The position numbers were made by a program, and so were the translations under genes. Source: Flavobacterium johnsoniae (lineage in GTDB: Bacteria > Bacteroidota > Bacteroidia > Flavobacteriales > Flavobacteriaceae). Taken from it: DNA of 64,000 nucleotides. Every line of letters starts with the position of its first letter. Position 1 is the first letter of the stretch. A model generated the notes under the pieces. The model was not told the DNA's origin. It saw only the letters and a list, made by a program, of their open reading frames with translations, and searched no databases. Positions 25,650 to 33,836 of this stretch are shown here, in pieces. Location: the NCBI RefSeq assembly GCF_030388325.1, contig NZ_CP103794.1:5208001-5272000 (forward strand). The letters run 5' to 3'.

Positions 25650-27230
25650 TTATTCTTCAGTCAACAATTTGATTAGACTTTCATCTCTTCCGTAGATATC
25701 TTTGTAGAAATTCAGATTTCCTTCGCGGTCAACCCAAGCGGTAAAATAACCAATGTAAACTGGAACTTTTTTCTTCAAAGTGTACCAACTTTCTTTTCCC
25801 GCATGCATGGCTTTGTCAATTCTTGCAGGATTCCATTGCGGATCTACTTTTAGTAATTCTATTGCCAATTCACGCGGTTTTGCAACGCGCACGCAACCGT
25901 GACTAAATGCTCGGCTTTCTCTTTCGAATAAACTTTTTGAAGGCGTGTCATGCAGATAAATATTACTCGAATTCGGAAACAAAAACTTCACCAAACCTAA
26001 AGAATTATTTTTTCCTGGAAGCTGACGAACTGCGCCGTTATTCCATTCTAGATTTTTCTTTTGTAAATAATTTTTATCTCTAGCCATTCCGGGTTTTATT
26101 TCCGATTTTATAATGCTCGGCGGAACATTCCAATACGGACTAAAAACAATATTGCTCATCATTCCGCTAAAAATTACGGTCTTTGTCATTGCTTTTCCAA
26201 CCACAACTGCAGATGTAAAAGCAATTTTACCGTCTTCAATAATATATAATTTAAATTCAGGAATGTTGACTTCAATATATTTTTGACCTTTTTCCAATTC
26301 GGGATCAATCCAACGGCAACGTTCCATATTGGCAATAATTGTTTTTATTCGATCAGAAACAGGAATATTTAAGTCAACAATATGTTCTTTTAAAATGTTA
26401 TTTTTTGGTGCATAACCATGACGCAATTCATAGTTTTTCATGGCTTTTATCAAAACTGTATCACAAATTGCACTTTTAGTATTTTCTTTAATGTCTTTGG
26501 TAACAAAAAGTCTTTCTCTAATTTGCGTGATAACATTTGATGAATCTCCAAGCTTTAAAGCTTTATAATCTTCGCCAACTTCTATCGTTTTCCAACCGCC
26601 GTTTTTTTCAATTTCTCTATATTCTTTAAGAGCGTCACGAAGCTTGTAATACTGACTAAACATCTTTTTTTTCTTATCATCCAAAATGGTTGATTTTTTA
26701 AAAATAGAATCTGAAAGCACTTGATAATTGAACTTTTTTCGAGGCAAAAGCCATTCTAAAGAAATACTAGTTTTTTCATCAAAACCAGCATAAACTTTCT
26801 CTGCATAATAGTAATACAAATTTGAAAGCAGCAAATCGGTATCTTCTTTAGATAACTTTTTGGTTGGATTATTTTCGAAAACCGAATTTAGTTCTTCTTT
26901 ATAAGGATAATTGGCCTTTAATCCTTCCTGATCCAGATTTTTGTATTGATTGAATAATGTATTTCCAAATTCGACAACTCCTTTATTATCTTGCCACAAT
27001 TGAGTTGATTTATTTTTTTGATATAAAGAAATTACATCTGTTTTAAACTTAGCCAGTTTTGGATAATTTTCGTAAAATTTTGCAATACGTGTCGTATCAA
27101 TTGTAAGTTTCAATTCTGGAATCTTTTCAACAGTTTTTATTGAGTTTTCTTCCTTTTTATCTGCTTTCGAATTACACGAAAAAACAGCAAAAAAAACAAT
27201 TGCAATTATAGGCGAATACCAAATTTTCAT
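25650..27230 (-). CDS. L,D-transpeptidase, YcbB/LdtD-like, lipoprotein
   Basis: The 526-residue protein has a lipobox FSCN (C19). The N-terminal scaffold and peptidoglycan-binding-like region (about 200-275, with KLGDSSNVITQIRERL) is followed by a YkuD domain (about 310-475). The catalytic Cys is C446 in SHGCVRVAKPRELA, with the His/Gly of the motif intact. It forms 3-3 cross-links or attaches proteins in periplasmic peptidoglycan. Length and layout fit the large YcbB class rather than short ErfK-type enzymes. Confidence 0.92.
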   Translation of the reverse strand: MKIWYSPIIAIVFFAVFSCNSKADKKEENSIKTVEKIPELKLTIDTTRIAKFYENYPKLAKFKTDVISLYQKNKSTQLWQDNKGVVEFGNTLFNQYKNLDQEGLKANYPYKEELNSVFENNPTKKLSKEDTDLLLSNLYYYYAEKVYAGFDEKTSISLEWLLPRKKFNYQVLSDSIFKKSTILDDKKKKMFSQYYKLRDALKEYREIEKNGGWKTIEVGEDYKALKLGDSSNVITQIRERLFVTKDIKENTKSAICDTVLIKAMKNYELRHGYAPKNNILKEHIVDLNIPVSDRIKTIIANMERCRWIDPELEKGQKYIEVNIPEFKLYIIEDGKIAFTSAVVVGKAMTKTVIFSGMMSNIVFSPYWNVPPSIIKSEIKPGMARDKNYLQKKNLEWNNGAVRQLPGKNNSLGLVKFLFPNSSNIYLHDTPSKSLFERESRAFSHGCVRVAKPRELAIELLKVDPQWNPARIDKAMHAGKESWYTLKKKVPVYIGYFTAWVDREGNLNFYKDIYGRDESLIKLLTEE

Positions 27231-27293
27231 AGGTTGAATTTTTTATTAAAAGTAGAAAAAATTCTATTAAATTAAAATCTCAAAACTCCAAAT

Positions 27294-27329
27294 AAAAAAA
27301 CTCCAAACAATTTCTTGTCTGGAGTTTTT
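27294..27329 (-). terminator. terminator after DUF1573 gene
   Basis: AACTCCAAACAA (27299-27310) and TTGTCTGGAGTT (27315-27326) pair with one mismatch around TTTC. On the minus strand the stem is followed by a T-run (complement of 27294-27300). It lies 30 bp past the DUF1573 stop. Confidence 0.7.
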
Positions 27330-27358
27330 GCCATATAACCAACCTATTAAAATTCTAA

Positions 27359-27775
27359 TTAAATAACCGTACCTTTTAGAGTAAGGATTTTTGGTGTAGT
27401 TTCTGCACTAGTTGTTACAGTAACTGTTTTTGTAAAAGCACCTTTGTTAGCAGCGTTGTAAGTTGCAGTAACTTTTGCAGATTTACCTGGCTGAATTGGT
27501 TCTTTTGTATAATCTGTAGCAGTACAACCGCAAGATCCTTGAACGTTTGTAATTACTACAGCAGTTTTTCCAGTATTTTTAAATTCGTAAACAATTGCTT
27601 TTGGAGTTCCTTGCGGAATTTGTCCTACATCAATTGTTTCTGCTTTCCAAACAATTGTAGAAGCTGTAGTTGCCGAAATTGCAGTTTCAGAAACTAAAGA
27701 TTTTACTGGAGCAATTGCCGAAAAAGACATTAAGCCAAGAGCTAAAGCTAACATCGAAATTTTGATCATTTTCAT
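27359..27775 (-). CDS. DUF1573 secreted protein
   Basis: The 138-residue protein has a signal peptide (MKMIKISMLALALGLMSFSA) and one Ig-like DUF1573 domain. The family pattern is plain: VYEFKNTGKTAVVITNVQGS followed by CGCTATDYTKEPIQPGKS and a C-terminal TPKILTLKG. The CGC pair is conserved across the family. Function is unknown, although such proteins are abundant periplasmic components in Bacteroidetes. It is a single-gene unit with its own promoter-like element and terminator. Confidence 0.93.
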   Translation of the reverse strand: MKMIKISMLALALGLMSFSAIAPVKSLVSETAISATTASTIVWKAETIDVGQIPQGTPKAIVYEFKNTGKTAVVITNVQGSCGCTATDYTKEPIQPGKSAKVTATYNAANKGAFTKTVTVTTSAETTPKILTLKGTVI

Positions 27776-27817
27776 AACAGTTATATTTAAAATGGTTTAT
27801 AGTTCAACTTGATATTA

Positions 27818-27825
27818 CAAAGGTA
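27818..27825 (-). promoter_or_regulatory. putative -7 element of the DUF1573 gene
   Basis: TACCTTTG on the minus strand fits TAnnTTTG and stands 43 nt upstream of the start codon. No TTG at 17-23 nt spacing was seen. Confidence 0.45.
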
Positions 27826-27939
27826 ATTCAGACAAATTCAAATCGCTGTTAACTGGTTTCAAACGTTTGTTAATGACTTGTTAACCACTTATTTTTAGGC
27901 TAAAATTGATTAATATTACACTCTCAAAATTCTTTATTC

Positions 27940-29205
27940 TTGAAAATTAACAAACTCAACAGTATCATTCTCTTAGGATTAGTAGCCATTATCAGCATTT
28001 TGGTGGCGCAGTTGCTTTGGACAAAAGAGGCTTTTACTATAGAACAAAAAAAACTGAGTCAAAAGGCACACATTGCTTTATTAGAAGTGGCTAAAAAATT
28101 ATACGAAGGAACAAGCCATGAACTGCCAGCTCAGAATCCAGTTCAAAAAATTTCTAACGATTATTATATCGTAAATGTTGAAAATGAATTTGAACCCGAA
28201 ATTTTAGAGTTTTATCTAAAAACGGAATTCAAAAAAATGAATATTACGACCGATTTCGAATACGCAATGTACAATTGTCAAAGCGACGAAATGATTTATG
28301 GAGATTATATTTCGCTTTCTAAGAAAAAAGCAGAATGCAAGAAAACCGTTTATTTTCCGAAACATAAAAATCTGGTTTATTATTTTGCCGTTCGTTTTCC
28401 GAATGAAACTACTTATTTATTTAGTTCGATGCGTTTTTGGTTTATCCTTTCGACCGCTTTAATTCTAATTTTGTTGATTTATGTTTATTCAATTTTTAAA
28501 TTGCTTCAGCAGAAAAAATATTCAGAATTACAGCGTGACTTTATTAATAATATGACGCATGAATTTAAAACGCCTTTGTCTTCTATTCTGATTGCTTCAA
28601 AATATTTAATTGAGCAAAGTCCGATAAAAGATGATAAAAAGCTTTTTACTTACACTGATATTATTATCAATCAGAGCAATAAATTGAATAGTCATATCGA
28701 AAAAATTCTAAATATTTCTAAATCTGAATACACGCCTTTAGAATTAAAAAAGGAGAATATTCTAATTATTCCGATTATTGAAGAAGCCATTGCAAATATT
28801 AAACTCAAATATCCTGACGCTTCTATTAAAATTGAAACTTCTTCAAACGATTATTTATTAGAAACTGATGCCTTTCATTTTGCCAATTTAGTTTATAATT
28901 TACTAGATAATGCGGTAAAATATTGCAACGAAAAACCCGAAATCTCTATTAAATTCACAGAAGAAAATAATTGTTTAAAACTTGAATTTATTGATAACGG
29001 AATTGGTATTACTTCTAAAAAAATATCTTTTATCTTTGATAAGTTTTACAGAGTTCAAAACGAAAAAAGCAATGAAGTCAACGGATTTGGTCTCGGTTTA
29101 TATTATGTAAAAGAAATTTGCAATTTGCAGAACTGGAAAATAAAAGCCGAAAATAATCCTGAAAAAGGTGTTACCATTACGTTATCAATCCCAAATAAAA
29201 AATGA
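27940..29205 (+). CDS. membrane sensor histidine kinase
   Basis: A 421-residue protein starting at TTG; the next residues (KINKLNSI then a hydrophobic helix) support this rare start. Membrane segments lie at about 8-27 and 166-186, enclosing a 138-residue periplasmic sensor region with Cys113 and Cys133. The HisKA site is H207 (NNMTHEFKTPLSS). The ATPase has LLDNAVKYC, DNGIGI and GFGLGLYYVKEI. It phosphorylates the response regulator whose gene overlaps by 4 bp. The signal is unknown. Confidence 0.92.
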   Translation: MKINKLNSIILLGLVAIISILVAQLLWTKEAFTIEQKKLSQKAHIALLEVAKKLYEGTSHELPAQNPVQKISNDYYIVNVENEFEPEILEFYLKTEFKKMNITTDFEYAMYNCQSDEMIYGDYISLSKKKAECKKTVYFPKHKNLVYYFAVRFPNETTYLFSSMRFWFILSTALILILLIYVYSIFKLLQQKKYSELQRDFINNMTHEFKTPLSSILIASKYLIEQSPIKDDKKLFTYTDIIINQSNKLNSHIEKILNISKSEYTPLELKKENILIIPIIEEAIANIKLKYPDASIKIETSSNDYLLETDAFHFANLVYNLLDNAVKYCNEKPEISIKFTEENNCLKLEFIDNGIGITSKKISFIFDKFYRVQNEKSNEVNGFGLGLYYVKEICNLQNWKIKAENNPEKGVTITLSIPNKK

Positions 29206-29888
29206 GAAATTTCAAAATACTTTATGCCGAAGATGATGAAACTTTAGCGTTTCTAACCAAAGACAATTTGGAGCAAAATAACTATGAAGTTATTCATTGT
29301 TCTGATGGAAAATCGGCTTTGAAAATTTTCGAGGAAGAGGAATTTGATATTTGCATTTTTGATATTATGATGCCAAAAATGGATGGTTTTGAATTGGCAG
29401 AAGCTATTCGAAAAATTGATCTTGAAGTTCCTATAATTTTTCTTTCGGCAAAAACTTTAAAAGAAGATCGAATTAAAGGTCTGCGTTTAGGCGCCGACGA
29501 TTATTTGGTAAAACCATTCAGTATTGAAGAGTTACTTTTAAAAATTGAGATTTTTTTAAAACGATCTCAAAAAAATATTCCGACAGCAAAAACTATTTAT
29601 GAAGTTGGAAAATATCAATTTGACACCAAAAATTTTATTCTTTTTAATGAAGAAGAAAAAGTCGGCTTAACCCAGCGCGAAGCCGAATTATTGAAATTAT
29701 TCTTAGATCATAAAAATTCAGTTTTAAAAAGAGAACAAATCTTAACTTCTTTATGGGGAACAGACGACTATTTTATGGGAAGAAGTCTGGATGTTTTTAT
29801 TTCGCGTTTGCGAAAAATTTTAGCAAATGAAGAAGGAATTTCAATCGAAAACCTTCACGGAATTGGTTTTAGGTTTTCTATTGGGTAA
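29202..29888 (+). CDS. OmpR/PhoB-family response regulator
   Basis: The 228-residue protein has a receiver domain (1-120) with D11/D12, phosphoacceptor D54 (CIFDIMMPKMDG) and K104 (YLVKPFS). A winged-helix DNA-binding domain follows (about 130-227, with LTQREAELLKLF and SLDVFISRLRKIL). The ATG overlaps the last bases of the histidine kinase gene, indicating coupled translation. Target genes are unknown. Confidence 0.95.
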   Translation: MRNFKILYAEDDETLAFLTKDNLEQNNYEVIHCSDGKSALKIFEEEEFDICIFDIMMPKMDGFELAEAIRKIDLEVPIIFLSAKTLKEDRIKGLRLGADDYLVKPFSIEELLLKIEIFLKRSQKNIPTAKTIYEVGKYQFDTKNFILFNEEEKVGLTQREAELLKLFLDHKNSVLKREQILTSLWGTDDYFMGRSLDVFISRLRKILANEEGISIENLHGIGFRFSIG

Positions 29889-29933
29889 AATAACAACATT
29901 TTTGCTTAAAACATTCCGTAACCACAAAGATTT

Positions 29934-30329
29934 GTCATTCCGACGGAGGAGGAATCTCCGCGGCAATATTCCAGAAAGTTATTCCAATCTTTGACGAGTT
30001 ACTCGTAGAGATTCCTCGTTCCTCGGAATGACAAACTAGACTTGAAAATTAGTATTTAATCATACATAACCGCAAAGACTTGTCATTCCGACGAAGGAGG
30101 AATCTCCGTGGCAATATTCCAGAAAGCTATTCCAATCTATGGCGAGCTACTTGCGGAGATTCCTCGTTCCTCGGAATGACATACTGAACTTGAAATTAAG
30201 CAATTAAACATAAAGTAACCGCAAAGATTTGTCATTCCGACGGAGGAGGAATCTCCGCGATAATATTCCACAAAGCTATTCCAATCTTTGGCGAGCTACT
30301 TGCGGAGATTCCTCGTTCCTCGGAATGAC
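29934..30329. repeat. three tandem copies of a 99-bp REP-like hairpin
   Basis: Copies lie at 29934-30032, 30082-30180 and 30231-30329. Each starts GTCATTCCGACG(G/A)AGGAGG and ends CCTCGTTCCTCGGAATGAC. Start-to-start distances are 148 and 149 bp, and the linkers are also related (AACCGCAAAGA before, TGACATACT-GAACTT-like after). Thus the duplicated unit is about 148 bp, larger than the hairpin. The 471-bp gap 29889-30359 contains nothing else. The left arm differs from the right at several bases, whereas copy-to-copy identity is high, pointing to recent duplication. Confidence 0.92.
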
Positions 30330-30359
30330 ATACTAGACTTTAAAACGGCTTATATTCAA

Positions 30360-30665
30360 TTAATAATCCAAAAATTCTAAATCAGGATTCATCGTTTTAA
30401 TTAATTCTATTTTCTTCTCTCTTCTCCAGCCTTTTATTTCTTTCTCTCGAGTAATTGCTTCTTGAATCCATGCAAATTTTTCATAATAAAGTAAAAATTC
30501 AACTTTATATTTAGATGCAAACGTTTTATTTTCATCTAAAATATTCTCTTTGTGCTTTATTAACCTTTTCTTTAGATTATTTGTAACTCCAACATAGAAA
30601 ACAGATTTCGCTTTATTTGTAAGAATATAAATAAAATAAGTATGAAAACCCTCTTGTAGACGCAT
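30360..30665 (-). CDS. small GIY-YIG nuclease-domain protein
   Basis: This 101-residue protein is essentially one GIY-YIG domain. FIYILTN supplies the GIY half and FYVGVTNNLKKRLIKHK the YIG half with the catalytic Arg (R34). The catalytic Glu is probably in YEKFAWIQEAITREKEIKG. Such stand-alone proteins (YhbQ/UPF0213-like) are common in Bacteroidetes, and their role is not settled (DNA repair or repeat mobility have been suggested). It ends 31 bp from the third tandem REP-like hairpin. Confidence 0.9.
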   Translation of the reverse strand: MRLQEGFHTYFIYILTNKAKSVFYVGVTNNLKKRLIKHKENILDENKTFASKYKVEFLLYYEKFAWIQEAITREKEIKGWRREKKIELIKTMNPDLEFLDY

Positions 30666-30759
30666 ACATTTAATAATAACAATTCTGTTAAAAATAAAGA
30701 AAAATCTGTAAACACTTTTTCGAAAAACTTTGTATTTTTAATATCTAATTTTCTTCGAT

Positions 30760-31524
30760 ATGAAATTACATCATTTGCGAAATGCCACATTGGTAATTGA
30801 AACAGAAAAGCATGTCATTTTAGTTGACCCAATGTTAGGTAAAAGAAAAACGATTCCGCCTTTTACAATTTTCAGATATAAACCCAAAAGAAATCCGCTT
30901 GTCGCGTTACCTAAAAACAGCCGAGAAATATTAAGCAAAGTAACTCATTGCTTGATTACGCATTTGCATCCCGATCATATTGATAAAGCAGGTGAAGTTT
31001 TTTTACGCAGAAAAAGTATTCCTGTAATTTGCAGTTCTAAAGACGAAAAAGCGCTTGTACAAAGAGGTTTGAGTGTAATTCAAACTCTAGAATATTGGCA
31101 GCCTCAATTATTTTTAGACGGAAAAATAACTGGAATTCCTGCCATTCACGGTTATGGTTTTATTGCTAAATTAATGGGAAATGTAATGGGATTTCTTATC
31201 GAATTAGCCAATGAAAAATCGATTTATATAAGTTCTGACACTATTTTTACAGAACATGTAGAAAAAGTTTTAACCCAATTAAAACCAGACATTTCTACAG
31301 TTGCGTGCGGAACCGCAAGATTAGATTTCGGCCAGCCATTATTAATGCGAATGGATGATATTTTGAAGTTTGTAACACTTGCTCCTGGAAAAGTAATTGC
31401 TAATCATTTAGAAGCTTTAAACCATTGTCCGACAACGAGATTGCAATTAAGAACAGCACTTTCAGATCATGGTCTTTTGAGTAAAACTGCCATTCCGAAT
31501 GATGGAGAATGTTTAGAATATTAG
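30760..31524 (+). CDS. metallo-beta-lactamase-fold hydrolase
   Basis: The 254-residue cytoplasmic protein has the metal-binding motif THLHPDHID (H68, H70, D72, H73). Further ligand candidates are in IPAIHGYG and the conserved Asp in ISSDTIF. It resembles the UlaG-like branch of the fold (MKLHHLRNATLVIE at the start). Substrate is unknown. It is convergent with the radical SAM gene, separated by 1 bp. Confidence 0.88.
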   Translation: MKLHHLRNATLVIETEKHVILVDPMLGKRKTIPPFTIFRYKPKRNPLVALPKNSREILSKVTHCLITHLHPDHIDKAGEVFLRRKSIPVICSSKDEKALVQRGLSVIQTLEYWQPQLFLDGKITGIPAIHGYGFIAKLMGNVMGFLIELANEKSIYISSDTIFTEHVEKVLTQLKPDISTVACGTARLDFGQPLLMRMDDILKFVTLAPGKVIANHLEALNHCPTTRLQLRTALSDHGLLSKTAIPNDGECLEY

Positions 31525-31525
31525 A

Positions 31526-33724
31526 TTATAAAACTAATAATCCGAATTCACGCAAAGTATTGATTGGTTTAGAATACCAAAACAATTCAAAATCTTCTAA
31601 AGAAGTTTCGAAATCGTTTTTAACTTCTTGAAAAGTATAATTTTTAGTACCTGAAACTGCTATTTTCGATAAAATTGAAATTAGCCACTCGCCTTCTTCT
31701 CGACTAGTTTGAATATCAAAACTTTCTTTTTTATCATGAAAAGTCAAAGCCATCATTTCCCAACTTCTTCCTTTCTTTGATTTTGTAAAAAGTTCTGACG
31801 AAGGTTTTCCGCCAAGCCAAACCACTTTTGCATTTGGTTTTGTATTAAAGTCGTTTTGCTCCTGAAGTGCATCGAAAATAAAATCGGGGTGAATTTTAGT
31901 TTTTGGAATTTTAAAATCAAACCAATCTTGGAGTTCGTAATCAAAACAAATTCCGTGCATGAAATTGAAAAGCGATTTCTTTAATCCGAAGCTAAATTTA
32001 TCGTGATTGATTCCTGTAGAATCAGTATATTCAATATCATTATTAGCGAAAGTTCCAATTAATTCGGTTTTCTTTGTAACACCAAATTGCTCTGGATACA
32101 ATCCAACTGGACTGTGCGCTGTCAACGCAAATTGATGCCAAAAACCAGATTGTAAAACCCCAGCTTCGAACAATTGGCGAACCATTTCGAGACTGTCAAC
32201 CGTTTCTTGAATTGTTTGCGTTGGATATCCGTACATTAAATAGGCATGAACCATAATTCCCGCTTCGGTAAAATTGCGGGTTACTTTTGCGACTTGTTCC
32301 ACTGTAACGCCTTTGTCAATTAATTTTAATAATCGATCTGAAGCGACTTCTAAACCGCCAGAAACAGCAATACATCCTGAAGCTTTCAATAACAAACACA
32401 AATCTTTAGAAAAACTTTTTTCAAATCGAATATTTGTCCACCAAGTTACAGCGAGTTTTCTTTTTAAAATTTCGAGTGCCAAAGCACGCATTAATGCAGG
32501 CGGCGCAGCTTCATCTACAAAATGAAATCCGTTTTGACCAGTTTTTTCTATTAATTCTTCGATTCTGTCACATAAAAGACTTGCCGCAACTGGTTCGTAA
32601 ACTTTTATATAATCTAAAGAAATATCACAAAAAGTACATTTTCCCCAGTAACATCCGTGTGCCATTGTGAGTTTATTCCAACGTCCATCACTCCACATTC
32701 TATGCATCGGATTTACAATTTCGATAACCGAAATATATTTATCCAAAGGCAAATCTGAATAATCTGGCGTTCCGACGTAAGCTTGTTTGTAGTCGTGTTT
32801 TAAGGAATTATTTTTATAAACTACTTCTCCATTTTCTAAAAGAAATGTTCTTTTGAAAGAATCTGAATCGGGATTTTCTAAATGAAAAATTAATTCTTCG
32901 ATTGGAACTTCTCCATCATCTAAAGTAATAAAATCGAAAAATTCAAAAACACGTTTATCTGAAAGCGAACGTAACTCGGTATTTGGAAAACCGCCACCCA
33001 TTGAAATTTTAATTTCAGGATGATTTTGTTTTACCCATTGCGCAGAACGGAATGAGCTATATAAATTTCCTGGAAAGGGAACAGATATTAAAAATAATGT
33101 TGGTTTTACGGCTTCAATTTTAGCTTTCAAAATCGAAATTAAAATCGAATCGATATAAGTTGGCTCTTTTTGAAGCTCATCATATAATTCATCAAAAGAA
33201 TTGGCGCTTCGTCCTAAACGTTCGGCATATCGGCTAAAACCAAAGTTTTCATCGACACATTCTACAATAAAATCCGAAATGTCTTCGAGATATAAAGTGG
33301 CCAAATGTTTTGCTTTATCTTGGGTTCCCATCGTTCCAAAAGCCCAATCAAGTTCTTCCAATTGCGCAAAACGAGAAGCTTCTGGCAGAAAATCTTCTTG
33401 ACAAATCTGTAATGCCAACGTTGGATTTTTTCCTTGTAAAAACTGAATTACAGAATCAATAGTTTTGATGTATTCATCTTGTAAAGCAAAAATACGTTTT
33501 GAGTTATCTGAGATTTCAGAACCTGAAACTTGAAACTCTGAAACTTGAAACAAGTCAATTAATCCTTTTTTCGAAAACAATTCTAAAATCACATCAATGC
33601 CCAAATCTGCCTGAACCGATTCGATATTTTTAGTATTTAGAAAACCTTTTATATACGCCGTTGCCGGATACGGTGTATTCAGTTGCGTAAATGGAGGCGT
33701 AATTACAAAAAGTTTTGTTTTCAA
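31526..33724 (-). CDS. B12-binding-domain radical SAM protein
   Basis: A 732-residue cytoplasmic protein with an N-terminal cobalamin-binding-like Rossmann region interrupted by a helical insertion (about 75-200). A radical SAM barrel follows from about 345. The cluster motif reads CYWGKCTFC (C358, C363, C366), a CX4CX2C spacing instead of the usual CX3CX2C. GGLEVASDRLLKLIDKG and YLMYGYPTQT support the radical SAM fold. The reaction is unknown. Residues 59-69 (FQVSEFQVSG) contain an in-frame 15-bp duplication. Confidence 0.85.
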   Translation of the reverse strand: MKTKLFVITPPFTQLNTPYPATAYIKGFLNTKNIESVQADLGIDVILELFSKKGLIDLFQVSEFQVSGSEISDNSKRIFALQDEYIKTIDSVIQFLQGKNPTLALQICQEDFLPEASRFAQLEELDWAFGTMGTQDKAKHLATLYLEDISDFIVECVDENFGFSRYAERLGRSANSFDELYDELQKEPTYIDSILISILKAKIEAVKPTLFLISVPFPGNLYSSFRSAQWVKQNHPEIKISMGGGFPNTELRSLSDKRVFEFFDFITLDDGEVPIEELIFHLENPDSDSFKRTFLLENGEVVYKNNSLKHDYKQAYVGTPDYSDLPLDKYISVIEIVNPMHRMWSDGRWNKLTMAHGCYWGKCTFCDISLDYIKVYEPVAASLLCDRIEELIEKTGQNGFHFVDEAAPPALMRALALEILKRKLAVTWWTNIRFEKSFSKDLCLLLKASGCIAVSGGLEVASDRLLKLIDKGVTVEQVAKVTRNFTEAGIMVHAYLMYGYPTQTIQETVDSLEMVRQLFEAGVLQSGFWHQFALTAHSPVGLYPEQFGVTKKTELIGTFANNDIEYTDSTGINHDKFSFGLKKSLFNFMHGICFDYELQDWFDFKIPKTKIHPDFIFDALQEQNDFNTKPNAKVVWLGGKPSSELFTKSKKGRSWEMMALTFHDKKESFDIQTSREEGEWLISILSKIAVSGTKNYTFQEVKNDFETSLEDFELFWYSKPINTLREFGLLVL

Positions 33725-33741
33725 AAGGATTTATTTTTTTG

Positions 33742-33749
33742 CAAAAATA
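33742..33749 (-). promoter_or_regulatory. putative -7 element of the radical SAM gene
   Basis: TATTTTTG on the minus strand fits TAnnTTTG, 18 nt upstream of the start codon. No matching -33 TTG was found, so support is partial. Confidence 0.3.
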
Positions 33750-33787
33750 CGGGTTATTGTGGACTTTTTATCATTTCATTTTTTGAT

Positions 33788-33816
33788 TTGAAATTGTAAA
33801 CATTTAATTACATTTG
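33788..33816 (+). promoter_or_regulatory. Bacteroidetes-type promoter of the T9SS protein gene
   Basis: TTG (33788-33790), an 18-nt spacer and TACATTTG (33809-33816) match the TTG-N17-23-TAnnTTTG consensus well. The start codon follows 20 nt later at 33837. This is the best complete promoter match noted in the window. Confidence 0.65.
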
Positions 33817-33836
33817 AAGCATCTAAATTTTCTTTC

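Noticed and set aside
29934..30329. CRISPR array
   Set aside because: Only three units of about 148 bp with related, not unique, linkers and long hairpins; no cas genes. It fits tandem REP-like elements.
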